This document shows, piece after piece, positions 1 through 17,334 of a DNA stretch of 64,000 nt. Position 1 is the stretch's first letter; the number at the start of each line of letters is the position of its first letter. Below the pieces are notes generated by a model. The model had not been told where the DNA came from. It was given only the letters and a program-made list of their open reading frames with translations, and searched no databases. This stretch comes from Cupriavidus malaysiensis (GTDB taxonomy: Bacteria; Pseudomonadota; Gammaproteobacteria; Burkholderiales; Burkholderiaceae), in the NCBI RefSeq assembly GCF_001854325.1, contig NZ_CP017754.1, positions 4,278,001-4,342,000 of the forward strand, read 5' to 3'. A program made the position numbers and the translations under genes.

Positions 1-2327
<2,327 letters not shown>

Positions 2328-2331
<4 letters not shown>

Positions 2332-3278
2332 GCTGCCACCTCCATTGCGGACGCCCCCTGGGCGCCGGGCATGTCGGCCTCGCGGCGCATGATCTGGACA
2401 AACACGTCTTCCAGGTCGGCCTTGTTGATTTCCATGTCTTCGATCTCGCAGCCGGCCTCGCGGCAAGCCGCCAGGATGGGTTCCACCGCCGCATAGCCCG
2501 ACAGGCGCAGGCGCACGCCGCGCTCGCCAGGGTTGGCGGGCATGCGCAGCGCCTCGAGCTCCTGTGGCAGCGTGCCGCTGGCCAGCGTCAGCTGGAGCTG
2601 CAGGCCGGCGAACTGGGTCAGCAGGTTGCTGGTGCGGTCCAGCGCCACCACCTCGCCGAACTTGAGCATGGCGATGCGGTCGCACAGCGCCTCGGCTTCT
2701 TCCAGGTAGTGGGTGGTCAGGATCACCGTGTGGCCCTCGCGATTGAGCCGCGCGATGAACTTCCACAGCGTCTGGCGCAACTCCACGTCGACGCCGGCGG
2801 TCGGCTCGTCGAGCACGATCACCGGCGGGCGGTGCACCAGGGCCTGGGCCACCAGCACGCGGCGCTTCATGCCACCGGAGAGCTGGCGCATATTGGCATC
2901 GGCCTTGTTGGTCAGGTCCAGGTTGGCCATCACCTCGTCGATCCAGTCGTCATTGCGCGTCAGGCCGAAATAGCCGGACTGCAGGCGCAGGGTCTCGCGC
3001 ACGGTGAAGAAGGGGTCGAACACCAGTTCCTGCGGGACCACGCCCAGCATGCGGCGCGCCATGCGGTAGTCGGACACCACATCGTGCCCGAGCACGCTGA
3101 CGCTGCCCGAGTCGGCGCGGTTCAGGCCCGCGAGGATCGAGATCAGCGTCGTCTTGCCTGCGCCGTTGGGACCGAGCAGGCCGAAGAATTCGCCCTGCTC
3201 GACGGAGAAGCTGACGCCCTTGAGCGCCTGCAGGTTGCGGTAGCGCTTGCGAACGTCGGTGAGTTCGATGGCTTTCAT
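2328..3278 (-). CDS. ABC transporter ATP-binding protein (YadG-like)
   Basis: Cytoplasmic ATPase of 316 residues that powers the adjacent ABC-2 permease. Walker A is GPNGAGKTT near residue 38, followed by the Q-loop region VVPQELVFDP, the signature LSGGMKRRV near residue 137, Walker B VIVLDEPTAGVD and the H-loop TTHYLEEAE. A C-terminal extension of about 90 residues, as in the DrrA/YadG class, ends with an alanine-rich tail. The frame is open farther upstream, but the ATG at 3278 (MKAIELTDVRKRY) begins the conserved fold. The gene overlaps its permease by 4 nt and lies downstream of mlaB, in the same direction. Confidence 0.92.
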
Positions 3279-3499
3279 GGCCGGGTACTGTGGGGCTGGC
3301 AGGCTCTGCGGAGCCGGCCGGCCGGGACTGGGCGGGACTGCCGCCGGCATCGGTCGCGCGCGTCTGGCGCGCAACGGGCGAACAACCGGGAATTATAGGG
3401 GATGCGGGCGAAGTCCCGCTTTGGACGAGGCGCGCGGCCGGAACCGGCACCCGGGCATCGCACTGGCGGCCGATGCGTCGGTCCGCCACGGATGCCGGG
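3279..3499. other. Intergenic region between mlaB and the ABC ATPase gene
   Basis: This 221-bp gap lies inside a run of minus-strand genes. No convincing open frame, promoter or intrinsic terminator was seen. Read-through from the mla genes into the ABC-2 genes is possible. Confidence 0.4.
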
Positions 3500-3796
3500 T
3501 CAATGTCGGTGGCTGGCGTAGAAGCCGGCGGCACCCGCCGGGATGCCCAGCAGGCCGTCGACGCCGTAGACCTCTGCCAGTGCGGCCAGCTGGCGTGGCA
3601 CGCCGACGAAAGCCAGCGCCTGGCCACGCGCGTCGGCGGCCCGGCGCAAGGCCAGCAGTACCGCGACAGCGGCCGAATCCACCTGCGCCAGCGCGGCGCA
3701 ATCGACCTGCGCCTCGCCCTGCGCCAGGCGCGACAGACCGTCACGCAGCACGGCGGCGGCGTTGCGGTTGGTCAGCGAGGTACCGAGCGAGAGCAT
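3500..3796 (-). CDS. mlaB: STAS-domain protein MlaB
   Basis: Cytoplasmic STAS-domain protein of 98 residues. In the Mla system MlaB binds the ATPase MlaF and is needed for assembly and activity of the MlaFEDB inner-membrane complex. The sequence shows a typical STAS pattern: LTNRNAAAVLRDGL in the first helix, VDCAALAQVDSAAVAVLLAL carrying the conserved D-S-A-A-V segment, then ALAFVGVPRQLAALAEVYGVDGLL. It is short but complete, and it ends the mla set (mlaF-E-D-A-C-B) in the order usual for Burkholderiaceae. Sequence alone would also fit an anti-sigma antagonist; the gene context makes MlaB much more likely. Confidence 0.85.
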   Translation of the reverse strand: MLSLGTSLTNRNAAAVLRDGLSRLAQGEAQVDCAALAQVDSAAVAVLLALRRAADARGQALAFVGVPRQLAALAEVYGVDGLLGIPAGAAGFYASHRH

Positions 3797-3942
3797 GCGG
3801 AGGGTGTCGGGTATTGTGAACCGCCGCCCATGGCGTCATGGCGCGGCGTTGACGGGTCATTGTAGCAGCTTGGCAGCGGCGTGCTGCACCGCAACCAGAA
3901 TGTGGCGGAACCGGGTTCCGAAGCCGGCCTGCCCTCTCCCGC

Positions 3943-4566
3943 TCAACTCTTGGCGTTGGCCAGCTGGCGGTTGCGGTCCTGCAGCGTCTTGATGACACCG
4001 TCGATGCCCTGCTGGCCGACGATGGTGTTGAAGCTGCCCTTGTAGGCCTCGGTCAGCCAGGCGCCCAGCACGTTGATGTCATAGACCTTCCAGCCTTGCG
4101 GCGTCTTTTCGAGGCGGTAGTCGAGCTGCATCGGCTCGCCCTTGTTGATCACCTGGGTGCGGATGGTGGCGTCGGTGTCGTCGGGCGCACCACGGTAGGG
4201 ACGGAACTGCACGGTCTGGTCGCGGATCTGGGCGATCGCACCGGCGTAGGTACGGATCAGCAGCGTCTTGAACTCATCGATGATCACCTTCTGCTGCTCG
4301 GGCGTGGCCTTGGACCAGTTGCGGCCCATGGCGATCTGGGTCGTCCTCTGGAAATTGGCGTTGGGCAAGATCTTCTGCTCGACCAGCGAGGTGATCTTGT
4401 TGATATTGCCCGCCTGCATGTCCTTGTCGGCCTTGACGGTGCTCATCACGTCGCCCACGACGGCCTTGACCAGCCCGTCGGGTGTCGAAGCATCCTGCGT
4501 CTGGGCATGCGCAGCGCCGCTGAAGGCGAAAACGGTCACGAGGGGAAGCAAGAGTCGCTTGATCAT
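3943..4566 (-). CDS. mlaC: Periplasmic phospholipid-binding protein MlaC
   Basis: Soluble periplasmic carrier that shuttles phospholipid between the outer-membrane lipoprotein MlaA and the inner-membrane MlaFEDB complex. The product has 207 residues with a signal peptide (MIKRLLLPLVTVFAFSGAAHA, cleavage after about residue 21). The Ttg2/MlaC domain follows, recognisable from FQRTTQIAMGRNWSKATPEQ, the LLIRTYAGAI segment, and VYDINVLGAWLTEAYKGSF near the C-terminus. The frame is open 14 codons farther upstream, but the ATG at 4566 starts the signal peptide. It lies between mlaA and mlaB. Confidence 0.94.
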   Translation of the reverse strand: MIKRLLLPLVTVFAFSGAAHAQTQDASTPDGLVKAVVGDVMSTVKADKDMQAGNINKITSLVEQKILPNANFQRTTQIAMGRNWSKATPEQQKVIIDEFKTLLIRTYAGAIAQIRDQTVQFRPYRGAPDDTDATIRTQVINKGEPMQLDYRLEKTPQGWKVYDINVLGAWLTEAYKGSFNTIVGQQGIDGVIKTLQDRNRQLANAKS

Positions 4567-4790
4567 TGGGTTTCCTTGTCTATCGTGGAGGCGGATCGTC
4601 GCCGGCACCCGGTGCCTGGCAGCGAGCCCCGCGAACGGGGCTGGCGCAGATCCACCTTTTACTATTGGAACACGGGCCGCTGGCGGGAGTTCAGGCCAGC
4701 CGTGCCGGATGCGCCATATCTAATAACTTGTTGCAGTGCTCACAGGCTGCTCACGCTGCCGCGCAGCCGGCGCTAGTGGCCACTAGCCCG
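4567..4790. other. mlaA-mlaC intergenic region with palindromes
   Basis: This 224-bp gap separates two genes of the same pathway. It holds a GC hairpin (AGCCCC/GGGGCT arms at 4625-4630 and 4637-4642, 6-nt loop) without a U tract. Directly after the mlaA stop lies a perfect 14-bp palindrome, CTAGTGGCCACTAG, at 4773-4786. No gene was recognised. The hairpins may be 3'-end or processing signals. Confidence 0.45.
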
Positions 4791-5624
4791 CTAGCGGCCG
4801 ATGCGCAGGCTCGGCACGGTAGGCGTGACCGGCAGGGTCTGCCCCTCGGGCTGCGGGCCTGCGGGCGCGGACGCGCCCTGGTTGCCTGACTGGTCCTTAT
4901 CCTTGTCCTCGTCGCGCGCCGGCGGGTTGCCGTCATAGATCTGGTATTCGCGCCGCTGCAGATAGGCATCGCGCAAGAACGAGTAGCGGTCCAGCGCAGC
5001 CTGTTCGAGCAGGTTGGACACGCCCAGCAGTTGCGCGCGGGTGTTGACCAGGCGCAGGCCCGTGAGCGAGTTGCGCAGCCAGATCGGATGCAGGTAGGCC
5101 GACGGATCCATGTAGCGGTCGACCAGCATGCCGGCGGTGTCGCGCACGGTACTCGGCCCGAACACCGGGAGTACCAGGTAGGGGCCGGCCGGCACGCCCC
5201 ACACCCCCAGGGTCTGGCCGAAGTCTTCCTTGTACTTCGGCAGGCCGGCCGGGGTGGCGATGTCGATCAGCCCGCCGATGCCCAGCGTGCTGTTGAAGAT
5301 CACGCGCAGGCTATCCTCGACCGCCCGCGTAGGCTTGCCCTGCAGCAGGTTGTTGGCGGCCGAGTAAACGTCGCCGATATTGGAGAAGAAGTTGCTGACC
5401 GCGGTCTGCACCGGGGATGGCAGCACGAAGTCGTAAGCCTGGGCGACCGGCTTCATCACGTACTTGTCGACTTCGTCGTTGACACGCAGGACGCCGCGGT
5501 TGAGCGGCTCCAGCGGGTCCTTGGGATTGGCGTCCGGGCCGGTGGCACAGCCAGCCGTCAGGGCCAAGGCGGTCGCGCAGGCGGCGAGACCGGCGCGCCG
5601 CGGGATCGAAAGCGTCCGATTCAT
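4791..5624 (-). CDS. mlaA: Outer-membrane lipoprotein MlaA (VacJ)
   Basis: Outer-membrane component that extracts mislocalised phospholipids from the outer leaflet and passes them to MlaC. The 277-residue product has a lipoprotein signal peptide with the lipobox LTAGC, Cys26. The MlaA domain follows, with DPLEPLNRGVLRVNDEVDKY and FFSNIGDVYSAANNLLQGK, and later the GLPKYKEDFGQTLGVWGVPAGPY region that is the family hallmark. A low-complexity charged and proline-rich tail of about 45 residues follows the conserved domain. Its start overlaps the mlaD stop by 4 nt. Its insertion between mlaD and mlaC differs from E. coli, where mlaA is unlinked. Confidence 0.95.
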   Translation of the reverse strand: MNRTLSIPRRAGLAACATALALTAGCATGPDANPKDPLEPLNRGVLRVNDEVDKYVMKPVAQAYDFVLPSPVQTAVSNFFSNIGDVYSAANNLLQGKPTRAVEDSLRVIFNSTLGIGGLIDIATPAGLPKYKEDFGQTLGVWGVPAGPYLVLPVFGPSTVRDTAGMLVDRYMDPSAYLHPIWLRNSLTGLRLVNTRAQLLGVSNLLEQAALDRYSFLRDAYLQRREYQIYDGNPPARDEDKDKDQSGNQGASAPAGPQPEGQTLPVTPTVPSLRIGR

Positions 5625-6151
5625 TTCGCACCTCCCGCTGCCGGCAGGGCGGCAGCGCTGCTGCTGCCGCTGCTGCCATTGCCACTGCCGGCGCCGGCGT
5701 CAGCGGCCTTGTTGTAAAGAAACTGCCCGATCAGGTTCTCCAGCACCACGGCCGACTGCGTCATGGTGATGCGCGAACCATCCGCCAGCATGGCGGTATC
5801 GCCGCCCGGCTCGAGGCCGATGTACTGTTCGCCCAGCAGGCCCGAGGTCAGGATCTTGGCCGAGGTGTCCTTGGGAAACTGGAAGCGCTTGTCCAGCTTG
5901 AGCAGGGCTGTGGCCTGGTAGGTCTTGTCGTCGAAGCTGATGTCCGCCACGCGGCCTACCACCACGCCGGCGCTCTTGACCGGCGCACGCACCTTCAGGC
6001 CGCCGATATTGTCGAAGCGCGCCTGCACCGAATAGGTTTCCTGGAAGGAAAAGGAGCTCATGTTCCCTGCCTTCAGCGCCAGGAACAGCAGGGCCAGGAA
6101 GCCCACCACCACGAACAGCCCCACCCAGAAGTCGAGTGCGTTTCTTTTCAT
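5621..6151 (-). CDS. mlaD: MCE-domain protein MlaD
   Basis: Inner-membrane-anchored MCE protein that forms a hexameric ring on the MlaFE transporter and receives phospholipid from MlaC. The 176-residue product has one N-terminal membrane helix (about residues 9-27, FWVGLFVVVGFLALLFLAL). A single MCE domain follows, with VQARFDNIGGLKVRAPVKSAGVVVGRV and LTSGLLGEQYIGLEPGG. The C-terminus is a glycine/serine/alanine-rich linker. It lies 55 nt downstream of mlaE and overlaps mlaA by 4 nt. Confidence 0.95.
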   Translation of the reverse strand: MKRNALDFWVGLFVVVGFLALLFLALKAGNMSSFSFQETYSVQARFDNIGGLKVRAPVKSAGVVVGRVADISFDDKTYQATALLKLDKRFQFPKDTSAKILTSGLLGEQYIGLEPGGDTAMLADGSRITMTQSAVVLENLIGQFLYNKAADAGAGSGNGSSGSSSAAALPAAGGAK

Positions 6152-6206
6152 CTGTGTCTCTTTTCAAGCGCCGTATGCCTGCCAGGCGCGCCGATGGCGG
6201 CGCGGC

Positions 6207-6995
6207 CTAGCTGAACATCAGCGCGGTCAGCAGGAAATCCAGTCCCAGCACCGCCAGCGATGCGATCACCACGGTGCGCGTGGTCGCGCGCGACACCCCC
6301 TCGGGTGTCGGCTTGGCCTCAAAGCCCTGGTACAGCGCGATGAAGGTCACGGCGATGCCGAAGATCACGCTCTTGATCACGCCGTTGAGCACGTCCGCGC
6401 GCACGTCCACCCCGTTCTGCATCTGCGACCAGAAGGCGCCGGCGTCGACGCCGATCATCTGCACGCCGACCAGGTAGCCGCCCAGGATGCCGACCGCGCT
6501 GAAGATCGCGGCCAGCACCGGCATCGCCACCACGCCGGCCCAGAAGCGGGGCGCGATCACGCGTTGCAGCGGATTGATGGCCATCATTTCCATTGCCGTG
6601 AGCTGTTCGCCGGCTTTCATCAGGCCGATCTCAGCCGTCAGCGAGGTGCCCGCACGCCCGGCGAACAGCAGGGCGGTGACCACCGGACCGAGTTCGCGCA
6701 CCAGCGACAGCGCCACCAACAGCCCGAGCGCCTGCTCGGAGCCGTAGCGATTCAGCGTGTAGTAGCCCTGCAGTCCGAGCACGAAGCCGACGAACAGCCC
6801 GGACACGGCGATGATCACCAGCGACAGGTTGCCGACAAAGAAGATCTGGTCCGACACCAGTCGGAAGCGCTTGAACAGCGGCGGCGACAGCACCAGCACG
6901 GAGAAGAACATGCGTGTGGCATGGCCGACGCCGACCACGCCCAGGCGCACCGCAGCGCCGATCGCGCTGAAGAAACCGATCACTGCACCGATCAT
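6207..6995 (-). CDS. mlaE: Phospholipid ABC transporter permease MlaE
   Basis: Integral membrane permease of the Mla phospholipid transporter, 262 residues (family usually about 260). It has an N-terminal amphipathic part, then five predicted membrane helices. Conserved MlaE signatures include [38 protein letters not shown] and [13 protein letters not shown]. The start codon at 6995 overlaps the mlaF stop by 4 nt, which indicates translational coupling of ATPase and permease. Confidence 0.96.
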   Translation of the reverse strand: MIGAVIGFFSAIGAAVRLGVVGVGHATRMFFSVLVLSPPLFKRFRLVSDQIFFVGNLSLVIIAVSGLFVGFVLGLQGYYTLNRYGSEQALGLLVALSLVRELGPVVTALLFAGRAGTSLTAEIGLMKAGEQLTAMEMMAINPLQRVIAPRFWAGVVAMPVLAAIFSAVGILGGYLVGVQMIGVDAGAFWSQMQNGVDVRADVLNGVIKSVIFGIAVTFIALYQGFEAKPTPEGVSRATTRTVVIASLAVLGLDFLLTALMFS

Positions 6996-7816
6996 GCCCG
7001 CCCGTCTCCCAGCGCGAAGTCCTCGGCCAGCGGCGGCCCGGGATAATGGAAAGGCACCGGACCGTCCGGCTCGGCCAGCACGAACTGCCGCACGAACGGG
7101 TCATCGGAGGCCCGCAACGCCTCCGGCTCGCCCTCGGCGGCAATGCGACCGTTGGCGATGAAATAGACGTAGTCGGCGATCTGGAAGGTCTCGTTGACGT
7201 CGTGGGAGACGATGATGGTGGTAGCCCCCAGCGCGTCGTTGAGGCTGCGGATCAGGCGCGCGGTCAGGCCGAGCGAGATCGGATCGAGCCCGGCGAACGG
7301 CTCGTCGTACATCAGCAGCGCCGGATCGAGCGCGATGGCCCGCGCCAGCGCCACCCGCCGCGCCATGCCGCCCGAGATCTGCGACGGCATCAGGTCGCGC
7401 GCGCCGCGCAGGCCGACCGCATTGAGCTTCATCAGGACCAGGTCGCGAATCATCGGCTCGGGCAGGTCGGAATGCTCGCGCAGCGGAAAAGCGACGTTGT
7501 CGAAAACGGACAGGTCGGTGAACAGCGCGCCGAACTGGAACAGCATGCCCATCTGCCTGCGCACGGCGTACAGGTCCTTCTGGCCCAGGGTGCCGAGATC
7601 GGCACCGTCGAAACTGACCTGGCCGCACTGTGCCCGCACCTGCCCGCCGATCAGGCGCAGCACGGTGGTCTTGCCGCAGCCCGAGCCCCCCATCACCGCA
7701 ACCACTTTACCGCGCGGGAAACGCATGGTCAGGCCGGACAGGATGGGCTTGGCGCCTGGCGCGTAGGCGAAGTCGACCGCCTCTAGCTCGACGAGGTTTT
7801 GCGCTTTATCGATCAC
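6992..7816 (-). CDS. mlaF: Phospholipid ABC transporter ATPase MlaF
   Basis: Cytoplasmic ATPase of the Mla complex, 274 residues. Walker A is GGSGCGKTT at residues 43-51; the Q-loop region is [20 protein letters not shown]; the signature is [15 protein letters not shown]; Walker B is [14 protein letters not shown]; and the switch histidine lies in IIVSHDVNE. The FQFGALF segment and GLDPI are typical of MlaF/Ttg2A. The first usable codon is a GTG at 7816; the ATG two bases upstream is out of frame. It is the first gene of the mla set, preceded by a TATAAT box about 30 nt upstream. Confidence 0.94.
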   Translation of the reverse strand: MIDKAQNLVELEAVDFAYAPGAKPILSGLTMRFPRGKVVAVMGGSGCGKTTVLRLIGGQVRAQCGQVSFDGADLGTLGQKDLYAVRRQMGMLFQFGALFTDLSVFDNVAFPLREHSDLPEPMIRDLVLMKLNAVGLRGARDLMPSQISGGMARRVALARAIALDPALLMYDEPFAGLDPISLGLTARLIRSLNDALGATTIIVSHDVNETFQIADYVYFIANGRIAAEGEPEALRASDDPFVRQFVLAEPDGPVPFHYPGPPLAEDFALGDGRA

Positions 7817-7842
7817 ATTGGCACCGCATTGGACAGTGCCGC

Positions 7843-7848
7843 ATTATA
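7843..7848 (-). promoter_or_regulatory. Candidate -10 box for the mla operon
   Basis: The minus strand reads TATAAT here, 27 nt upstream of the mlaF GTG. Transcription would begin near 7836 and give a leader of about 20 nt. No good -35 hexamer was found at the usual distance, so strength is uncertain. Confidence 0.4.
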
Positions 7849-7967
7849 AGGGCTTGTCCGGATAGCTGCCGTGCGTATGTGGCGCAATACCCATCGGAAA
7901 TCGGTGAAACAATGTGTGCAGGCGCAGGCGCACCCGCCAGCAGTCGGCAGCCGGCCGACAGCCAGCA

Positions 7968-9038
7968 TCAGGGGCTGCCTTGTCCGCCGGCCTCGCGCAG
8001 GATGGCCTGCCACTGCAACTGGTCGGTCCGGATGGCGGTGGCGAAGGCATCCGGCACATCGCTCATCGGCGTCAGCCCGGCCGCCTGCAGGCGCTCGCGC
8101 ACTTCGCGCTCGGCCATCACCGCGGCAAGTTCCGCGGCCAGGCGCGCCACGATGGCGTGCGGCGTCTTGGCCGGCGCGAGCACGCCGAACCAGGCTGCGG
8201 CGGAATAACCGTCCAGCCCGGCCTCTTGCAACGTGGGGACGGCCGGCGCCAGTGGCGAGCGCTTCAAGCCGGTGACGCCGAGCAGGCGCAGCGCACCGTT
8301 GCGGACGTGTGCCTGCACCGCCCCATAGGAGCAGAAGCAGGCGCTGATGCGGCCGGCCAGCATCTCCTGCACCACGGCCCCCTCCCCCTTTGCCGTGACC
8401 AGGGGCACGCCGTTGCGCAGACCCAGCACGGTGTACTCGGCATACAGGTGTGCAGGCGTGCCCGGCTGGCCGGAGCCGTAGCTGTAAGCGGCGGGATTGG
8501 TCCGCACCGCCGTCATCCACTGCTGCACCGTGCGCACCGGCAAGTGCGCGCCGACGGCGAGGAAAAGCGGCATGGTGGCCACCCGCGCCACCGGGGTGAA
8601 ATCGCGCTGCACATCGTAGGGGACGGGCTCCAGGCCTGGCTGGATCAGCATATTGGCCTGGTGGAACAACAGGGTATGACCGTCGGAGCTGGACTTGGCG
8701 ACCAGGTCGCCGGCCAGGGTACCGGCCGAACCGGGGCGATTGTCGACGTCGACGGGAACACCCAGGCGGGCGCTCAGGCGCTCGGCCAGCAAGCGCGCCA
8801 CCGCATCGGCGACGCCACCGGCGGGAAACGGCGCGATCAGGCGGATCGGCCGCGCGGGGTAGCTGATCTGCCTTGGCGCCGAGGCGGGCTGGGCTCCCGG
8901 CGCGGACAGGGCGAAGGCGGTAAGGGCGAACCCCAGGACCTTGCCGGCGAGGTAGGCGCCTGCTCGCGCTGGGGTGACGGAAAACCACAACTGCGCCCTA
9001 CCTCGCCAAAGCCGCGCCAACATGCGTACTTCGGACAT
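7968..9038 (-). CDS. Bug/TctC-family tripartite tricarboxylate transporter substrate-binding protein
   Basis: Periplasmic solute-binding protein of 356 residues in the Bug family, which is greatly expanded in Burkholderiales. Members bind carboxylates or other small organic anions, with or without a TctAB permease. After an unusually long leader with a hydrophobic segment ending near residue 50, the mature start YPARPIRLIAPFPAGG is the classic Bug signature. DNRPGSAGTLAGDLVAKS and a C-terminal LQEAGLDGYSAAAWFGVLAPAKTP follow. The ATG at 9038 has a GGAGG five to six bases upstream. No TctA or TctB gene is adjacent, so it is an orphan binding protein of unknown ligand. Confidence 0.9.
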   Translation of the reverse strand: MSEVRMLARLWRGRAQLWFSVTPARAGAYLAGKVLGFALTAFALSAPGAQPASAPRQISYPARPIRLIAPFPAGGVADAVARLLAERLSARLGVPVDVDNRPGSAGTLAGDLVAKSSSDGHTLLFHQANMLIQPGLEPVPYDVQRDFTPVARVATMPLFLAVGAHLPVRTVQQWMTAVRTNPAAYSYGSGQPGTPAHLYAEYTVLGLRNGVPLVTAKGEGAVVQEMLAGRISACFCSYGAVQAHVRNGALRLLGVTGLKRSPLAPAVPTLQEAGLDGYSAAAWFGVLAPAKTPHAIVARLAAELAAVMAEREVRERLQAAGLTPMSDVPDAFATAIRTDQLQWQAILREAGGQGSP

Positions 9039-9259
9039 CTATTCCTCCCGGGCGCCGTGGATGGTGGCAGCCAATTGGGGTCGAGTGGGAAGCGTTAGCG
9101 AGGCAGTCTTTATCGTTGTGCATGGCATTGTACGGACCACCCCCGAGGCGGCACAGACCACGTAAACCATAGCCGGGAGAACCCTGTAGCAACACCTGCC
9201 GGGCCAGCAGAGAAGATGGCAGCGGCACACAACTCCAGGGAATGCCGGCCATCGCTGCC

Positions 9260-9265
9260 TATAAT
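9260..9265 (+). promoter_or_regulatory. TATAAT box placing the transcript start at the acetyltransferase ATG
   Basis: A perfect TATAAT ends seven bases before the ATG at 9272. With usual spacing the transcript would start at or next to that ATG, which suggests a leaderless mRNA. No convincing -35 hexamer was seen. Confidence 0.4.
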
Positions 9266-9271
9266 GCCGGG

Positions 9272-9832
9272 ATGTCCGAATTCCTCCTCCGACCCATGCA
9301 GGTCGCCGACCTGCCCGGCGTTCTGGCGGTGCAGGCGCAATGCTACGGCAACATGCTGCTGGAATCCGAGGCGGCGCTGGCCAGCAGGCTGGCCCTGTCG
9401 CCCGCCACCTGCTGGGTCGCCCAAGCCGGCAACGAGCCCGCCGCCGGCGCTCCGCTGGCGGCCTACCTGTTCACCCATGCGTGGCCACGCAGCACGCTGC
9501 CGACGCTCGACGGCGTGCTTCCCGCTGCCGTGCCGGCTGCCGCGGCTGCGGTGGCCGGCCTGACGTGGTTCGTGCACGACATGGCGGTGGCGCCGACCGG
9601 ACGTGGCGGCGGGCTGGCGCAACGGCTCTACCGGGCCGCGCAGGCGACCGCGCTGCAGGCCGGCCTGCACCATTCACGGCTGATCGCCGTGCAGGCAGCC
9701 GGCGCCTGGTGGCAGCGCCTGGGCTACCGGCCGCTGGATGCGGCGCAGACAGCGCCGTTCGCAGCCAAGCTGGCCGGCTATGGCGCCGGCGCCGTCATCA
9801 TGGAGTGCGCACTGGCGGCGGCACCCGCCTGA
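9272..9832 (+). CDS. GNAT family N-acetyltransferase
   Basis: Cytoplasmic acetyl-CoA-dependent acyltransferase of 186 residues. The GNAT fold is shown by the start [23 protein letters not shown], the core strand [16 protein letters not shown] (the Q/R-x-x-G-x-G/A acetyl-CoA pyrophosphate loop is TGRGGGLAQ), the following helix [17 protein letters not shown], and the closing [12 protein letters not shown] possible start ten codons upstream (9242) is less likely, because the TATAAT box lies between the two. The gene diverges from the Bug protein gene and converges on gltD. Substrate unknown. Confidence 0.85.
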   Translation: MSEFLLRPMQVADLPGVLAVQAQCYGNMLLESEAALASRLALSPATCWVAQAGNEPAAGAPLAAYLFTHAWPRSTLPTLDGVLPAAVPAAAAAVAGLTWFVHDMAVAPTGRGGGLAQRLYRAAQATALQAGLHHSRLIAVQAAGAWWQRLGYRPLDAAQTAPFAAKLAGYGAGAVIMECALAAAPA

Positions 9833-9851
9833 GCGGCACGCGGCCCCAAAG

Positions 9852-9883
9852 AAAAAACCCGCCCGGCTGGCGCGGGGCGGGTT
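9852..9883 (-). terminator. Intrinsic terminator after gltD
   Basis: On the minus strand a 9-bp stem (AACCCGCCC/GGGCGGGTT) with a 10-nt loop is followed by a run of six U, 22 nt past the gltD stop. Upstream A residues also let it act weakly on the convergent acetyltransferase transcript. Confidence 0.85.
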
Positions 9884-9905
9884 GGGTGCAGCGGCAGCGC
9901 AGGCG

Positions 9906-11369
<1,464 letters not shown>

Positions 11370-11488
11370 GTTGCGTCCTTGGTCTTGCTGCGCGGCGCCG
11401 GCGCATCGGCCGGCCCCGCTATGAGGTCAGTATCTGGTCGGATCCGCGGCGCAGCGCGCCGCGGTCCGTGCTGGTCGGAGAGCCCGCT

Positions 11489-16282
<4,794 letters not shown>

Positions 16283-16450
16283 GGGCTGGATTCCGGTGAG
16301 GGCTGCGCAGCCAGCAAGGCAGACCGAAACGGGACCGTGCGCTGCCTTCTGTCCTGCGCCCGGGAAACCGGCCGGCGGAGAGGCAGCGATCTACGGACCG
16401 CAGCGGCGTACACGAGCGTGACGCGCCGCACAATGACTGTGGGTTGAGCA

Positions 16451-16479
16451 ACTATAAGAGAATCGCGCAAGCATCGCAA
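16451..16479 (-). promoter_or_regulatory. Candidate sigma70 promoter of gltBD
   Basis: On the minus strand TTGCGA and TATAGT are separated by 17 bp. Transcription would begin near 16444, giving a leader of about 160 nt before gltB. The REP-like hairpin at 16484-16510 abuts the -35 side. Confidence 0.5.
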
Positions 16480-16483
16480 AAAA

Positions 16484-16510
16484 ATTAAATGGGGTCAGAT
16501 ACCATTTAAT
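16484..16510 (+). repeat. REP-like palindrome, outer copy beside the transposase gene
   Basis: Perfect 9-bp arms ATTAAATGG and CCATTTAAT enclose a 9-nt loop. The core AAATGGGGTCAGAT recurs as AAATGGGGACAGAT at 16538-16550, with a matching inverted copy at 17335-17349. Such elements are the substrates of REP-associated tyrosine transposases. Confidence 0.65.
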
Positions 16511-16537
16511 CTCGCACCACTTTCGTCATGGGTTTTA

Positions 16538-16552
16538 AATGGGGACAGATTA
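16538..16552 (+). repeat. REP-like element overlapping the transposase stop
   Basis: AAATGGGGACAGAT differs from the outer copy by one base (A for T in the core), and its last bases form the stop codon of the transposase gene. This marks the left boundary of the transposase unit. Confidence 0.6.
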
Positions 16553-17296
16553 ATGCCCCACGGCGGTGCCTAGTGCAGTGCCTGGTGCTTCCTCCCCACC
16601 CTCGAGCATGGTGGAACGGCGCGGCCTCCCCTTGGGCAGTGGCTGGATACGCCGTGGCGCATATCGCTCCAGCTGTGCCAGGAAGGCGGCGTCGCCAAGT
16701 GGCCAGCCACTGTGGGCGTGCTGGCGCAGCGTGGCGAGCTGGCTGCCCGACAGACCTTCGGCGCTCAGTGCTCGATAGTTGGACTGCCGCTCGAAGGGTG
16801 TATTGCCCAGGCTCCAGTAGGCAGAGTGATCGCTTACAAAGGCACTGGCCTCGATGCCGGCATGGTGCCGGTAGCTGCTCCAACGATCGACTTCCGGCGA
16901 CGCGGCTTCGCCGGCTCGCACGGCATTGCCCTCGACGTAGAGCATGGCCTGCAGCATCCAAACCGTCGGGTCGAATACCGCTGAGCGGAAGCGCCCTTCC
17001 CACAGCGTGCCGCTGCGACCGGCGGCCCGGTTGAAGTGGCGGGCGTAGCGGCGGCCGACCGCCTGCATGGCCAGGCTCAGCGAGTCGGCCTGGCGCGGCG
17101 TGGCGACGAGATGGACGTGGTTGGGGCGCAGCGCATAGGCATGGACGGCCAGATCGTGCTCGCGCGCGGCCATGCGCAGGCAGTCGAGGTAGTGCAGGTA
17201 GTCGTCGGCGACGAGGAAGACGGGTTGACGGTTGTTGCCGCGCTGCAACACCAGGGCCGGCTGGCCGGCGGGAGAAAAACGGGGGAGTCGTGCCAT
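16550..17296 (-). CDS. REP-associated tyrosine transposase (Y1, HUH family)
   Basis: Solitary Y1 transposase of 248 residues. RAYTs are domesticated relatives of IS200/IS605 enzymes that cut and join single-stranded REP hairpins. Visible motifs are the HUH metal site H60-V-H62 in LRPNHVHLVATP, the helix GRRYARHFNRAAGRSGTLWEGR, and the catalytic tyrosine region LYVEGNAVRA, where Tyr120 is the expected nucleophile. All residues expected for activity appear intact. The gene lies between gltB and dgt and is flanked by short inverted GGGGACRGAT elements. The last 40 residues, rich in R, P and G, are poorly conserved. It is more likely a host-fixed RAYT than a full insertion sequence. Confidence 0.88.
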   Translation of the reverse strand: MARLPRFSPAGQPALVLQRGNNRQPVFLVADDYLHYLDCLRMAAREHDLAVHAYALRPNHVHLVATPRQADSLSLAMQAVGRRYARHFNRAAGRSGTLWEGRFRSAVFDPTVWMLQAMLYVEGNAVRAGEAASPEVDRWSSYRHHAGIEASAFVSDHSAYWSLGNTPFERQSNYRALSAEGLSGSQLATLRQHAHSGWPLGDAAFLAQLERYAPRRIQPLPKGRPRRSTMLEGGEEAPGTALGTAVGH

Positions 17297-17334
17297 GGGA
17301 GTTCAAGCGGATGCCATGGCGCCATCATAGCCTG

